This document shows, piece after piece, positions 42,586-52,770 of a DNA stretch of 64,000 bases; within the stretch, counting starts at the first letter, position 1, and each line of letters opens with the position of its first letter. Made by a program: the position numbers and the translations under genes. A model generated the notes under the pieces. It worked only from the letters and a program-made list of their open reading frames with translations, was not told the origin of the DNA and did not search any database. Source of the DNA: JBGPGW01 sp046349515. Lineage in GTDB: Bacteria; Pseudomonadota; Alphaproteobacteria; CADEGL01. The stretch spans positions 248,001 through 312,000 of the forward strand of contig JAXMCE010000003.1 of the NCBI GenBank assembly GCA_046349515.1, read 5' to 3'.

Positions 42586-44469
42586 ATGACAGAACCCGCC
42601 CCCCCATCGTCTCGTGAATTGAGCGCGCTCGCGCTCGGCGCGCTTGGCGTCGTGTATGGCGACATCGGCACCTCGCCACTCTACACGATGCGCGTCGCCT
42701 TCGGAGAGCCGGGCGGCCTGCGGCCGACCGAGGGCAACATCCTCGGCGTGCTCTCGCTCATCTTCTGGTCACTCTTCATCGTCGTCACGCTCAAATATGT
42801 CATCGTGATTCTGCGGGCCGACAATCGGGGCGAGGGCGGAATCATGGCTCTCCTCGCGCTCGTCCGGCGCACCTTGCGCAATCGCCCGATGCTGCTGGCG
42901 GCGATGTTTCCCCTCGGGGTCATCGGCGCGGGCCTATTCTTCGGCGACAGCGTGCTGACACCGGCGATCTCGGTCTTGAGCGCGGTTGAGGGGCTCCACG
43001 AGGCGACGCCGGCATTCGATCCCTACGTCATACCGCTGACGCTCGTCGTGCTGTTCGCGCTCTTCGCCATACAGTCACGCGGGACGGGCGTGGTCGGGCG
43101 GTTGTTCGGGCCGGTCATGGTCCTTTGGTTCGTCGTCCTCGCGCTTCTTGGCGCGATTGCGATCGCGCGCCAACCCCAGGTTCTCGGGGCGATCGATCCC
43201 CGGCATGCCATCGAGTTCGGCGTGTCGCACCGTTGGCATACCTTCGCGGCATTGGGCGCCGTGATGCTCGCATTCACGGGCGGCGAGGCTCTTTATGCGG
43301 ACATGGGGCACTTCGGCCGCGCCCCTATTCGGCTCGCGTGGTTCGGCCTCGTCATGCCGTCGCTCGTTCTCAATTACTTTGGCCAGGGAGCGCTGTTGAT
43401 CGACGATCCGGATGCGGTGCGCAATCCATTCTTCCTTCTCGGGCCGGTTTGGCTTCTCTATCCGATGGTGGCGCTCGCGACGATCGCGACCATCATCGCC
43501 TCCCAAGCCGTGATCTCCGGCGCATTCTCGATGTACAGCCAGTCGGTCCAGCTCGGTTACGCGCCGAGGGCGCGAACCGATTACACCTCGGGTAGCCACA
43601 AGGGGCAGATCTACTTGGCGAGCGTCAACTGGGCGCTTCTCTTGGCGGTCGTCGCTCTCGTTCTCGGCTTCGGTTCATCCGATCGGCTGGGCGCGGCCTA
43701 CGGCCTCTCGGTCACGGGCACGATGGCGGCGACGACCGTTCTCGCTTCGGGCATCGCGTTCGGGAGGTGGCGCTGGCGCTTGCCCGTCGTGCTCGCAGTG
43801 TTCGGTGCCTTCCTGGCCGTGGATCTGCTTTTTCTTGGGTCCAACGTGCTTAAGATCGCAGAAGGAGGGTGGGTGCCTGTGACGATCGGCGCCCTGGTCT
43901 ACGTCCTGATGACGACGTGGCGGCGAGGTCGGGACGAGCTTTATAGGCGCTTGCGCGCAGAATCGATGAGTCTCGACACCTTTATCGAGACACTGCGCCC
44001 CGATGCCGTGCCGCGCGCCGGGGGCACGGCCATCTACATGGCGCGGACAGGGGATGCCATTCCCCATGCTCTTCTCCACAACCTCAAGCACAATCACGTT
44101 CTTCACGAGCGGATCGTCCTGCTGACGGTTGTCAACGAAGACGTCCCGGTGGTTCCCGAAGACGAACGGGTCAAGGTGGTCCACCTGCCGAAGCGTATCC
44201 ACCGAGTGGTGGTGCGGTATGGTTTCGTCGAGACGCCGGACATTCCGATGGCGCTCGCGCGTTGCGGTACGCAAGGCCTCGACATTGATCTCGCGGAGAC
44301 AAGCTTCTTCCTCGGACGGGTCAGTCTCGTGCCGGCCGAGCGATCGGCGCTGTCTGGCTGGCGGCGCTATCTCTTCTTCGCCCTGACGCGCAACGCGCTT
44401 TCGGCAACGGACTTCTATCGCATCCCGACGAACCGCGTCGTCGAGCTGGGAGCGCAGATCGCCCTGTGA
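42586..44469 (+). CDS. kup: Kup family potassium uptake protein (copy 1)
   Basis: This is a 627-residue inner-membrane KUP/HAK/KT transporter. ALGVVYGDIGTSPLY at about 18-32 is the family signature, followed by about twelve membrane segments and a C-terminal cytoplasmic domain (MARTGDAIPHALLHNLKHN region). It imports potassium by proton symport, important at low external potassium or low pH. A second copy of identical length follows after 188 bases and shares most of the sequence. The spacer holds no gene and may contain a separate promoter. Confidence 0.95.
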   Translation: MTEPAPPSSRELSALALGALGVVYGDIGTSPLYTMRVAFGEPGGLRPTEGNILGVLSLIFWSLFIVVTLKYVIVILRADNRGEGGIMALLALVRRTLRNRPMLLAAMFPLGVIGAGLFFGDSVLTPAISVLSAVEGLHEATPAFDPYVIPLTLVVLFALFAIQSRGTGVVGRLFGPVMVLWFVVLALLGAIAIARQPQVLGAIDPRHAIEFGVSHRWHTFAALGAVMLAFTGGEALYADMGHFGRAPIRLAWFGLVMPSLVLNYFGQGALLIDDPDAVRNPFFLLGPVWLLYPMVALATIATIIASQAVISGAFSMYSQSVQLGYAPRARTDYTSGSHKGQIYLASVNWALLLAVVALVLGFGSSDRLGAAYGLSVTGTMAATTVLASGIAFGRWRWRLPVVLAVFGAFLAVDLLFLGSNVLKIAEGGWVPVTIGALVYVLMTTWRRGRDELYRRLRAESMSLDTFIETLRPDAVPRAGGTAIYMARTGDAIPHALLHNLKHNHVLHERIVLLTVVNEDVPVVPEDERVKVVHLPKRIHRVVVRYGFVETPDIPMALARCGTQGLDIDLAETSFFLGRVSLVPAERSALSGWRRYLFFALTRNALSATDFYRIPTNRVVELGAQIAL

Positions 44470-44657
44470 ACGAGCCTGGAGGGTCTTGGCCCGCCTCGCG
44501 TCGTTCGGGACCGCCCGCTCTTGCCGGCGAATTGCCGCAGCGAATCTCAAAAATGTATTGTATGGCGGTAGGTTAACGGCCCCGCTCGCCGATTTGGGTT
44601 GCGCCAGCCTGTGCCTTGCCTGTATCGCTTCAGGCGCTGGCGCCACGCCCACACCCC

Positions 44658-46541
44658 ATGACAGAACGCACTTCCTCACATCCCCAAGGCCTCGGTGCGC
44701 TCGCGATCGGCGCGCTCGGGGTCGTCTATGGCGACATCGGGACCTCGCCGCTCTACACGATGCGCGTCGCCTTCGGGGAGTTGAGCGGGCTGAGGCCGAT
44801 CGAGGCCAACGTGCTGGGCGTGCTCTCGCTCATCTTCTGGTCGCTCTTCATCGTCGTCACGGTGAAGTACCTCGTGCTCGTGCTGAGGGCCGACAACCGG
44901 GGCGAAGGCGGCATCATGGCGCTCATGGCGCTTTCGCGCCGCGCGCTCCGCAGCCGCCCGCGTCTTCTGGCCGCGCTCTTTCCTCTGGGCGTGCTTGGCA
45001 CCGGACTCTTTTGTGGCGAGAGCGTGATCACGCCGGCGATCTCGGTGTTGAGCGCGGTCGAAGGCCTCCATGAGGCAACGCCCCTCTTCGATCCCTATGT
45101 CGTGCCCCTGACGCTTGTCGTCCTGATCGCCCTCTTTGCGATCCAATCGCGCGGAGCGGGTGCGGTCGGTCGCTTGTTCGGTCCCATCATGGGCGTGTGG
45201 TTCACGACCATCGCGGTCCTCGGCATCGTCGAGATTTTGGACCAGCCCCAGGTTCTTGCGGCAATCGATCCGCGGCACGCCTTCGATTTCGCCGCGGCGC
45301 ATGGCTGGCACACGATCATCACCTTGGGTGCGGTCATGCTGGCTTTCACCGGCGCGGAAGCCCTCTATGCCGATATGGGGCATTTCGGCCGGACGCCGAT
45401 CCGCGTCGCGTGGTTCGGCCTGGTCATGCCGTCGCTCCTGCTGAACTACTTCGGCCAGGGCGCCTTGCTCCTCTCGGATCCTGCGGCTGTGCGCAATCCC
45501 TTCTTCCTTCTCGGTCCGCCGGCGGTCCTCTATCCGATGGTGGCGCTCGCGACGGTTGCGACCGTCATCGCCTCCCAGGCCGTCATCTCGGGCGCGTTCT
45601 CGATCTACAGCCAGTCCGTCCAGCTTGGCTACGCGCCGCGCGCGCGCATCGACTACACCTCCGAGCACCGGATGGGGCAGATCTATCTCTCGAGGATCAA
45701 TTGGGCGCTCCTCGTCGCGGTGGTCGCGCTCGTTCTCGGGTTCGGCTCCTCCGACCGCCTCGGCGCCGCCTACGGTCTCTCGGTCACCGGAACGATGGTG
45801 GCCTCGACCGTGTTGGCCGGCAGCGTGGCCTTCGGCAAATGGCGCTGGCGCCCCGTGGCGGTCTTCGCCGTGTTCGGATGTCTTCTTGTCGTCGACCTCA
45901 TCTTCCTCACATCGAACATCATCAAGATTCCCGAGGGCGGCTGGGTCCCGCTGCTTTTGGGCCTCGCCGTGTTCTTCCTGATGACCACGTGGCGGCGGGG
46001 GCGTGCCGAGTTGAACAAGCGGCTGCGCGACGAGTCCATGGGTCTCGACACATTCCTCGAGACCTTGCGCGCGGAGACCATGCAGCGCGTGCCCGGCACG
46101 GCGGTCTACATGGCGCGCATCGGCGACGCGGTTCCCCATGCGCTCCTCCACAATTTGAAGCACAACCGCGTTCTGCACGAGCGCGTCGTCCTTCTCACCG
46201 TCGTGAACGAGGACATCCCCCGCGTCGCGGACGACGACCGGGTGGACGTGACGGTGCTGCCCAAGCGCTTCTACCGCGTCACCGTGCACTACGGTTTCAC
46301 GGAGCCGCCCGACCTCCCGCAGGCGCTCGCGCGCTGCGCCTCGCGCGGGCTCGACTTCGACATGATGGAAACGAGCTTCTTCCTCGGCCGCGTGACCTTG
46401 GTTCCCGCCGAGCGCTCAAGCCTCTCGACGCTCCGCCGGCACGTCTTCTTCCTTCTCACGCGGAACGCGCTCTCGGCGACGGACTTCTATCGCATTCCGA
46501 CCAATCGCGTCGTCGAGCTCGGGGCGCAGATCGCATTGTGA
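44658..46541 (+). CDS. kup: Kup family potassium uptake protein (copy 2)
   Basis: This second 627-residue KUP transporter starts at the ATG at 44658; the upstream extension of the frame is not conserved. It has the same GVVYGDIGTSPLY signature and ends in the identical VVELGAQIAL. Tandem kup genes are common in alphaproteobacteria (rhizobia carry kup1 and kup2), probably differing in affinity or regulation. The hyuA-type gene begins 63 bases downstream. No potassium sensor gene is adjacent. Confidence 0.95.
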   Translation: MTERTSSHPQGLGALAIGALGVVYGDIGTSPLYTMRVAFGELSGLRPIEANVLGVLSLIFWSLFIVVTVKYLVLVLRADNRGEGGIMALMALSRRALRSRPRLLAALFPLGVLGTGLFCGESVITPAISVLSAVEGLHEATPLFDPYVVPLTLVVLIALFAIQSRGAGAVGRLFGPIMGVWFTTIAVLGIVEILDQPQVLAAIDPRHAFDFAAAHGWHTIITLGAVMLAFTGAEALYADMGHFGRTPIRVAWFGLVMPSLLLNYFGQGALLLSDPAAVRNPFFLLGPPAVLYPMVALATVATVIASQAVISGAFSIYSQSVQLGYAPRARIDYTSEHRMGQIYLSRINWALLVAVVALVLGFGSSDRLGAAYGLSVTGTMVASTVLAGSVAFGKWRWRPVAVFAVFGCLLVVDLIFLTSNIIKIPEGGWVPLLLGLAVFFLMTTWRRGRAELNKRLRDESMGLDTFLETLRAETMQRVPGTAVYMARIGDAVPHALLHNLKHNRVLHERVVLLTVVNEDIPRVADDDRVDVTVLPKRFYRVTVHYGFTEPPDLPQALARCASRGLDFDMMETSFFLGRVTLVPAERSSLSTLRRHVFFLLTRNALSATDFYRIPTNRVVELGAQIAL

Positions 46542-46604
46542 TCGGCGGCTTCCTTGCCGGCCTCGCGCGCGGCGGCTAGCATTTGCCGCGCGGGCGGAGG
46601 CAGC

Positions 46605-48674
46605 ATGTACTATCTCGGGGTCGATACGGGCGGCACGTTCACGGACTTCGTGGCGCTCGACGCGCGTTCGGGCGCTGTCCTCACCTTCAAGGTGCCCTCG
46701 GTCCCTTCCGATCCGGCCCAGGCGGTCAGGGCCGGCTTCGCGCGCCTCAAGGCGCGACACGGCGTCGAACCCAAGGACATCGCGCGCTTCATTTACGGAA
46801 CCACGGTCGCGACCAACGCCATCTTGGAATTGAAGGGCGCGCGGACGGCACTCGTCGCGACCAAAGGGACGCGGGACGTGCTGGAGATCCAGCGCATGTG
46901 GCGTCACCGGCTTTTCGATCTGTCGCTCGAGAAACCGGCGCCGCTCGTCAGGCGCCGCGACCGTTTCGAGGTGGATGAGCGCATCGGCGCCCACGGCGAG
47001 ACGGTGCGGGCGCTCACCGCCGCGGAGGCCGACCGGGTCGCAGGCCTCGTCGCGGGCGACGGCTACGAGGCCGTCGCGGTGTCATGCCTGTTCTCCTTCC
47101 TTGACCCTGGCCATGAGCAGGCGATCAAGGCCGCGATCGAGCGGACGGCGCCCGGCCTCCACGTCACGATCTCGTCCGACGTCTCGCCCGAATTCCGCGA
47201 GTACGAGCGCACCGCGACCACGGTCATGAACGCCTATGTGATGCCGAAGATCCACCATCTTGCGGCGCGGCTCGAGGACCTTCTCTCCGAACTCGGCTGC
47301 GCGGTGGGCTTGCGCATCATCCAGTCGAATGGCGGCCTCATGAATGCGGAGACCGCGCGGAAGTTCCCGGTCAACACGCTCCTCTCGGGTCCCGCGGGCG
47401 GTGTCGTGGGTGCGGCCGGTGTAGCCAAGGCGGCCGGGGTCGACAAGATCATCGCCATGGACATGGGCGGCACGAGCCTCGACATCAGCCTCGTCGAAGG
47501 CGGGCGCGTGACGCTGTCCTCCGAGGGGCGGCTCGCGGGCTTTCCCGTCAAAGTGCCGCAGGTCAACGTGCACACGATCGGCGCGGGTGGGGGCAGCATC
47601 GCGCGCGTCGTCCTGGGCGCGCTCAAGGTGGGACCCGAGAGCGCCGGGGCCGCGCCCGGCCCCGCTTGTTACGGCCGGGGCGGGGTCGAGCCCACGAGTA
47701 CCGATGCCGCGGTCGTGCTTGGCTACATCGACCCCGGCTATTTCGTCGGCGGCGAGATGGGGCTCGATGTGGACGCCGCGAAGCGCGCGATCCGTACGAG
47801 AGTGGGCGAGCCGCTCGGTCTTTCGGACGCGGACGCGGCGATGGCCATCGTCGAGGTGCAGGTCGCGAACATGGTGACGGGCATCCGCGAGGTGTCGGTC
47901 GCCAAGGGCCACGATCCGCGCGAGTTCGCGCTCCTCCCGTTCGGCGGCGCGGGCTCGCTCTACGCCGGGCTCATCGCCGAGGACCTCAAGATGCGCCGCA
48001 TCTTCGTGCCGATCGAGCCGAGCGTCCTGTCGGCCTTCGGCATGCTGCTGACCGACGTCAAGTACACGCGCTCGCGCACCCGGCTTCTCGAACCGGGCGA
48101 GGCGACAGCGAAGGAGATCGCGCGCATCTTCGCCTCGCTCGACAAGGAACTCACTTCGGCGCTCAAGGCGGAGGGATTCACGGGCCGCCAGGTCCGTCTC
48201 GAGCGCAGTTGCGACATGCGCTACAAGGGCCAGGCCTACGAGATCAACGTGCCCGTGCCCGCGGGCACCGTCACGCGGGAGAAGGCGCGCGCTCTGGCGG
48301 CGCGCTTCCACGCGGCGCACCACGCGGCTTACGGCCAATCCTCGCCCGGCGAGGCGGTCGAGATCGTCAACTTCCGCGCGACCGGCACGGGCCTCGTGCG
48401 CAAGGCCGACATCAAGCCGCGGGATGGGAAGGGCGGGCGTACGGCGCCGAAGCCCAAGGGCACACGCCGCGCCTATTTCGGCGGCGCCCACGGCTGGCAG
48501 TCGTGCAAGGTATATGAGCGCGCGAGCCTCGCACGCGGCATCCGCCTCACGGGGCCGGCGATCGTCGAGGAGCCGGGTGCCACGATCGTCGTCGTCCCTG
48601 GGCACAGGCTCGGCATCGATCGCTTCGGCAACATGCTGATCGATGTGCCCCTCGCGCGTCGTCGTCGAGTCTGA
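46605..48674 (+). CDS. hyuA: Hydantoinase/oxoprolinase family protein, subunit A (HyuA-like)
   Basis: This is a 689-residue member of the N-methylhydantoinase A/5-oxoprolinase family. The ATP-binding GVDTGGTFTDF is at 5-15, and a second nucleotide motif, MDMGGTSLDIS, is near 286-296. GGAGG precedes the ATG at 46605. The subunit normally pairs with HyuB for ATP-dependent opening of hydantoins, oxoproline or related cyclic amides, or for carboxylation of acetone or acetophenone. The next gene, a TPR/2OG oxygenase, starts one base after its stop, and hyuB follows at 50021. Confidence 0.93.
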   Translation: MYYLGVDTGGTFTDFVALDARSGAVLTFKVPSVPSDPAQAVRAGFARLKARHGVEPKDIARFIYGTTVATNAILELKGARTALVATKGTRDVLEIQRMWRHRLFDLSLEKPAPLVRRRDRFEVDERIGAHGETVRALTAAEADRVAGLVAGDGYEAVAVSCLFSFLDPGHEQAIKAAIERTAPGLHVTISSDVSPEFREYERTATTVMNAYVMPKIHHLAARLEDLLSELGCAVGLRIIQSNGGLMNAETARKFPVNTLLSGPAGGVVGAAGVAKAAGVDKIIAMDMGGTSLDISLVEGGRVTLSSEGRLAGFPVKVPQVNVHTIGAGGGSIARVVLGALKVGPESAGAAPGPACYGRGGVEPTSTDAAVVLGYIDPGYFVGGEMGLDVDAAKRAIRTRVGEPLGLSDADAAMAIVEVQVANMVTGIREVSVAKGHDPREFALLPFGGAGSLYAGLIAEDLKMRRIFVPIEPSVLSAFGMLLTDVKYTRSRTRLLEPGEATAKEIARIFASLDKELTSALKAEGFTGRQVRLERSCDMRYKGQAYEINVPVPAGTVTREKARALAARFHAAHHAAYGQSSPGEAVEIVNFRATGTGLVRKADIKPRDGKGGRTAPKPKGTRRAYFGGAHGWQSCKVYERASLARGIRLTGPAIVEEPGATIVVVPGHRLGIDRFGNMLIDVPLARRRRV

Positions 48675-48675
48675 C

Positions 48676-49992
48676 ATGGCGGCGCCCAACGTCATCCGCG
48701 ATCTCCAGCAGAGAGCGCGCGACGGGCTCAAGGTCGGGCGGTTCGACGATGCTCTCGCGGCCGCGCGGAATCTCCTGGCCTTCTCGCCGGGCGATCCCGA
48801 CGCGCTGGCGGTCGCGGGCATCGCCTCGCTTCTTCTGGGGCAGGCAGAGCCTGCGATCGCCCATCTCGAGGCGGCCGTGAAGCGCCGCCAGGACATGCCC
48901 GTCGTGTGGCTCCATCTCGGCAATGCGCGCAAGACGCTCGGGCGAAAGGATGACGCCATCAAGGCCTACCGCAAGGCGCTCACGCTCAAGCCCGATCTGG
49001 CGCCGGCCTCGCACAATCTCGGAACCCTGCTCCAGGAGGCGGGGCAGCACGAGGAGGCGGCGGCGATCTACCGCGCGGCCATCGCGCGCGCGCCGCAGCC
49101 GGCCGGCACCTGGCGCAACCTCGCGCTCGCGCTCGAGGAGACCAAGCATTTGAAGGAGGCCGAGGAGGCTTACCGCCAGGCCATCGCCAAGGATCCCGAC
49201 TGGCTGATCCCGCGGAGCGCGCATATGCGCCTCCTGTGGACTCTCCGCGAGATGGATGCCTTGCTCGCCGCGTGCGACGACTGGCTCGCCAAGCGGCCGG
49301 GCGACACCGAGGCGCTTGCCTGGACCTGCCTCGCGCTCGCCGAGAAGGGGGAGGCGGCGCGTCTTGCCGCGCTTCTCGACTTCGACGGTCTCGTCCGCGT
49401 CTTCGACCACGATCCGCCGCCCGGCTGGGCGAGCATGGCCGAGTTCCACGCGGCCTTGCGCGCGCATGTCTACGCGCACCCGACGCTCAAAGTGCCGCCC
49501 CAGGACCACCCGACCTACCATCACCCCGATCTTGCGATCACGGAGGAGTTGCTCGCGGGCACGCGCGGGCCCATGGAGGGTTATGAGGCGCTCGTGCGTC
49601 TCGCGGTCGAACGCTATCGCGCGTCGCTGCCCGCGGATCATCCCGTGCGGGTCCACTGGCCAGCGCGCTGGCGTCTCTCTGTCTGGGCGACCTTGCTCAA
49701 GGGCCAGGGCAATCTCGTGCCGCACATCCATCTCGACGGCTATATCGGCGGCGTCTACTACGCGCTCCTGCCGGCCGTCGCCGCGCGCGAGGACAGCGAC
49801 CAGGCCGCCTGGTTCGAGCTCGGCCGTCCGCCCGAGGAGCTTGGTTGCACGCACATCCCGTCCACGCGCCGCATCCAGCCGCGCGAAGGACGGATGATCT
49901 TGTTTCCGTCTTATTTCTATCACGGCACCGTGCCTTTCACGGCGGGCGAGGATCGCATCTCGATCGCCTTCGACGTGGTGCCGGAGCCGTGA
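48676..49992 (+). CDS. TPR-repeat protein with C-terminal 2OG-Fe(II) oxygenase-like domain
   Basis: The 438-residue protein has tetratricopeptide repeats over about residues 8-190 and a C-terminal double-stranded beta-helix domain. Iron ligands are apparent as H352-x-D354 (HIHLDG) and H416 (YFYHGT), with R427 placed to bind 2-oxoglutarate. It resembles the putative 2OG-Fe(II) oxygenase domain often joined to TPRs. The ATG at 48676 is one base after the hyuA stop and its own stop is 28 bases before hyuB, so it is built into the hydantoinase operon. It may hydroxylate the substrate or a partner protein (inference). Confidence 0.88.
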   Translation: MAAPNVIRDLQQRARDGLKVGRFDDALAAARNLLAFSPGDPDALAVAGIASLLLGQAEPAIAHLEAAVKRRQDMPVVWLHLGNARKTLGRKDDAIKAYRKALTLKPDLAPASHNLGTLLQEAGQHEEAAAIYRAAIARAPQPAGTWRNLALALEETKHLKEAEEAYRQAIAKDPDWLIPRSAHMRLLWTLREMDALLAACDDWLAKRPGDTEALAWTCLALAEKGEAARLAALLDFDGLVRVFDHDPPPGWASMAEFHAALRAHVYAHPTLKVPPQDHPTYHHPDLAITEELLAGTRGPMEGYEALVRLAVERYRASLPADHPVRVHWPARWRLSVWATLLKGQGNLVPHIHLDGYIGGVYYALLPAVAAREDSDQAAWFELGRPPEELGCTHIPSTRRIQPREGRMILFPSYFYHGTVPFTAGEDRISIAFDVVPEP

Positions 49993-50020
49993 GAAAAGAC
50001 CAGAAGGAGTCGATCCGACG

Positions 50021-51736
50021 ATGAGGCGCAATGTCGATCCGGTGAGCCTCGAGGTGGTGGGAAACTACCTCGTCTCCTCCGTGCGCGAGATGTGCACGAC
50101 GCTCCGCCGCGCGGCCTATTCGACGATCTTGCGCGAAAGCCTCGATTGCTCGACGGCGCTCTTCGATCCCACGGGCCAGCTCGTGGCGCAGGGCGACCAC
50201 GTGCCCTCGCACCAGGGCTCGCTCAGCCTCGCCGCGCGCCAGGTCACGCGCGACTTCGACCTCGAGCCGGGCGACGTCGTGATCATGAACCACCCCTACC
50301 AGGGCGGCACGCACCACCCGGACATCATGATCTTCAAGCCGGTCTTCCATAAGCGATCGCTCGTGGCCGTCGCGGGCGCGCTCGGCCACCAGATCGATGT
50401 CGGCGGCCGGTCGCCCGGCAGCGTCTCGACCGACGCGCGCGACGTGTTCGAGGAAGGGATCATGATCCCGCCCTTGAAGCTCTATCGGCGCGGCAAGCTC
50501 GTGCCCGAGATCCTGTCCATGATCGAGAGCAACATCCGCGTTCCCTACAAGACCTTGGGCGATATCCGGGCCGAGATCGCGGCCGTGAACGTGGGCGAGC
50601 GCCGCTATCTCGAGCTCGTCGACAAGTACGGCGCGCGGGAACTCAAGGCGATCATCGACGCCAACATCGACCGCTCCGAGGCGTTGATGCGCGCCGATCT
50701 TCGCAAGATGCCGAACGGCAGCTATTCGGCGGAAGGCTTCCTCGACGACGACGGCATCGGTGACGAGCCCGTGCGCATCGCGGTCACCGTCACGCTCAAG
50801 GACGGCGGCGTCACGGTCGATTTCACCGGCACGAGCCCGCAGATCAAGGGCCCCTTCAACTGCGCGCTGTCCTCGGTGCACTCGGCCGTGTTCTGCGGCG
50901 TGCGCTACATGACGAACCCCGCGATCCTCCAGAACGAGGGTTGCTACCGGCCGATCAAGCTCGTGCTCCCGGAAGGGACGGTCGTGAAGCCGGTGCCGCC
51001 GGCGCCGCTTTCGGGGCGGTTCCAGACGCTCGAGCGCATTGCCGACACGATCATCATGGCCTTCAACGAGGCTAGGGGCGCGGATGCGGTCGGCAGCTGC
51101 CATGCCTGCATCACGTCCTTCGCGGTCAACGGGCGCGATCCCTCGACCGACCGGCCGTTCGTCGCCTACGAGATCTTCGGCGGCGGCTGGGGCGGCACGC
51201 CCACGGTCGACGGGCTCGACGCGACCTATGGCCTCATGGGCAATTGCTACGACACGCCGATCGAGGCGGTCGAGCTCGAATATCCCTTGCGGGTCGAGCG
51301 CTACGAACTCGTGACCGATTCGGGCGGGGCGGGGAAGAACCGCGGCGGCATGGGCGTGCAGCGCGACACGCTCTACCTCCACGGCGAGGGCTACTGCACC
51401 AACCGCTCCGAGGTGTCGAAGTTCGCGCCGAAGGGCGTGCTCGGCGGCAAGCCCGGCGGCGTCGGCCGCCATGTGATCCGCCGCGCGGGCGGGCGCGACG
51501 AGCGCCTGAAGTCCAAGATGACGAATCTCTCGATCAGCGCGGGCGACGTCGTCTGCATGACGACGCCGGGTGCGGGCGGCTACGGCGATCCCTTGGCGCG
51601 CGAGGCGGGGCGCGTGCTCGACGACGTGCTCGACGGCAAGGTGTCGATGGAATCGGCGCGGGACGACTACGGCGTCGTCATCCGGAATGGAGAGATCGAC
51701 GAGGATGCGACGCGCGCGCGGCGCGGGTCGCGCTAG
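50021..51736 (+). CDS. hyuB: Hydantoinase B/oxoprolinase family protein (HyuB-like)
   Basis: This is a 571-residue hydantoinase B family subunit, of normal length, starting RRNVDPVSLEVVGNYL. Conserved regions include QGDHVPSHQGSL and NHPYQGGTHHPD near residues 52-94. It should form a complex with the HyuA-type protein encoded at 46605. The two subunit genes are normally adjacent; here they are separated by the TPR/2OG gene. The last 4 bases overlap the end of the convergent DMT gene. Substrate likely a cyclic amide or ureide. Confidence 0.93.
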   Translation: MRRNVDPVSLEVVGNYLVSSVREMCTTLRRAAYSTILRESLDCSTALFDPTGQLVAQGDHVPSHQGSLSLAARQVTRDFDLEPGDVVIMNHPYQGGTHHPDIMIFKPVFHKRSLVAVAGALGHQIDVGGRSPGSVSTDARDVFEEGIMIPPLKLYRRGKLVPEILSMIESNIRVPYKTLGDIRAEIAAVNVGERRYLELVDKYGARELKAIIDANIDRSEALMRADLRKMPNGSYSAEGFLDDDGIGDEPVRIAVTVTLKDGGVTVDFTGTSPQIKGPFNCALSSVHSAVFCGVRYMTNPAILQNEGCYRPIKLVLPEGTVVKPVPPAPLSGRFQTLERIADTIIMAFNEARGADAVGSCHACITSFAVNGRDPSTDRPFVAYEIFGGGWGGTPTVDGLDATYGLMGNCYDTPIEAVELEYPLRVERYELVTDSGGAGKNRGGMGVQRDTLYLHGEGYCTNRSEVSKFAPKGVLGGKPGGVGRHVIRRAGGRDERLKSKMTNLSISAGDVVCMTTPGAGGYGDPLAREAGRVLDDVLDGKVSMESARDDYGVVIRNGEIDEDATRARRGSR

Positions 51737-52668
51737 CGAAGGGCCGCGGCCGCGCGCCGCCGCCTGAGGAGCGTCAGCGCCCGCCCGTCGATCGCGGCGA
51801 GGCCGAGGCCGATCAAGGCCATGCCCGCGAGCTGGCGCGGCGCGATCGTCTCGCCGAGGATGAGCACGCCCAGGATGATCGCGCTCACCGGGATGAGGAA
51901 GGTGACGAGGAGAAGGTTCGTCGCCCCCGCCACGGCGAGGATCCGGAAGAAGATGATATAGGCGAGCGCGGTCGAGGCGAGGGCCAAGCCCACCACCGCG
52001 CCCCAGCCGATCGCGCCCGGTAGCGCATGCTCCCACGGCCGCTCGACGAGTGCGGCCACGGGGAGCATGAGCGCGCTCGATGCGGTCACCTGCCCGCAGG
52101 CGGTGACGAGCGGCGGCACCGCCTTGAAGCGGCGCCCGAAGATTCCGGCGAAGGCGTAGACGAGCGCCGCCGCGACGCAGGAAAGCTGCGCGAGCGCGTG
52201 CGTGCCGAGGCCGCCCAGCACGTCCGGGCCGATCAGCACGATGACGCCCGCGAATCCGGCAAGCACGCCCGCGCCGCGCGGTGCCGTCAGCTTCTCATCG
52301 CGCGTGAGGGCGTGTGCCACGAGCACGGTGAAGATGGGCGTCATCGCGTTGAGGATCGCAGCGAGCCCGCTCGCGATCTGCGCCGTGCCCCAGAAGATCA
52401 GGCTGAACGGGATCGCGTTGTTCAAGAGCCCCATGCCCAGGAAGGCAAGCCACAGGCGCCTGTCGCTCGGCATGCGGAGCCCCGCCGCGCGCACGATGAT
52501 GTGGAGCGAGGCGGCCGCGATCGAGACGCGAAGGAACGCCAAGGTGAAGGGGCCGATCTCGGCCAGCGCCACCTTCGCGAAGAAATAGGATCCGCCCCAC
52601 AGAATGGAGAGGGCGAGGAGCAGGGCCCATTCGATCCCGCCCATCCGTGGTGGTGAGGTGCCTGCCAT
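51733..52668 (-). CDS. DMT-superfamily transporter, EamA domains (copy 3)
   Basis: This 311-residue protein has two EamA repeats and about ten membrane segments (LLALSILWGGSYFFAKVAL begins the first, LAYIIFFRILA lies in the second). It is convergent with hyuB, overlapping by 4 bases, and is the third DMT transporter in this window, not closely similar to the pair at 11423-13338. Likely a metabolite exporter of unknown substrate. Confidence 0.9.
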   Translation of the reverse strand: MAGTSPPRMGGIEWALLLALSILWGGSYFFAKVALAEIGPFTLAFLRVSIAAASLHIIVRAAGLRMPSDRRLWLAFLGMGLLNNAIPFSLIFWGTAQIASGLAAILNAMTPIFTVLVAHALTRDEKLTAPRGAGVLAGFAGVIVLIGPDVLGGLGTHALAQLSCVAAALVYAFAGIFGRRFKAVPPLVTACGQVTASSALMLPVAALVERPWEHALPGAIGWGAVVGLALASTALAYIIFFRILAVAGATNLLLVTFLIPVSAIILGVLILGETIAPRQLAGMALIGLGLAAIDGRALTLLRRRRAAAALR

Positions 52669-52770
52669 CGCCTATCGTCCTTTCGCCTGTTCGCGGCAGG
52701 ACGATGATGGAAGCGGGCTCCGCGTTCTATCCGGCGCTTGCGGTCGAAGTGTCGCGCGAGCGCTGCCCGC

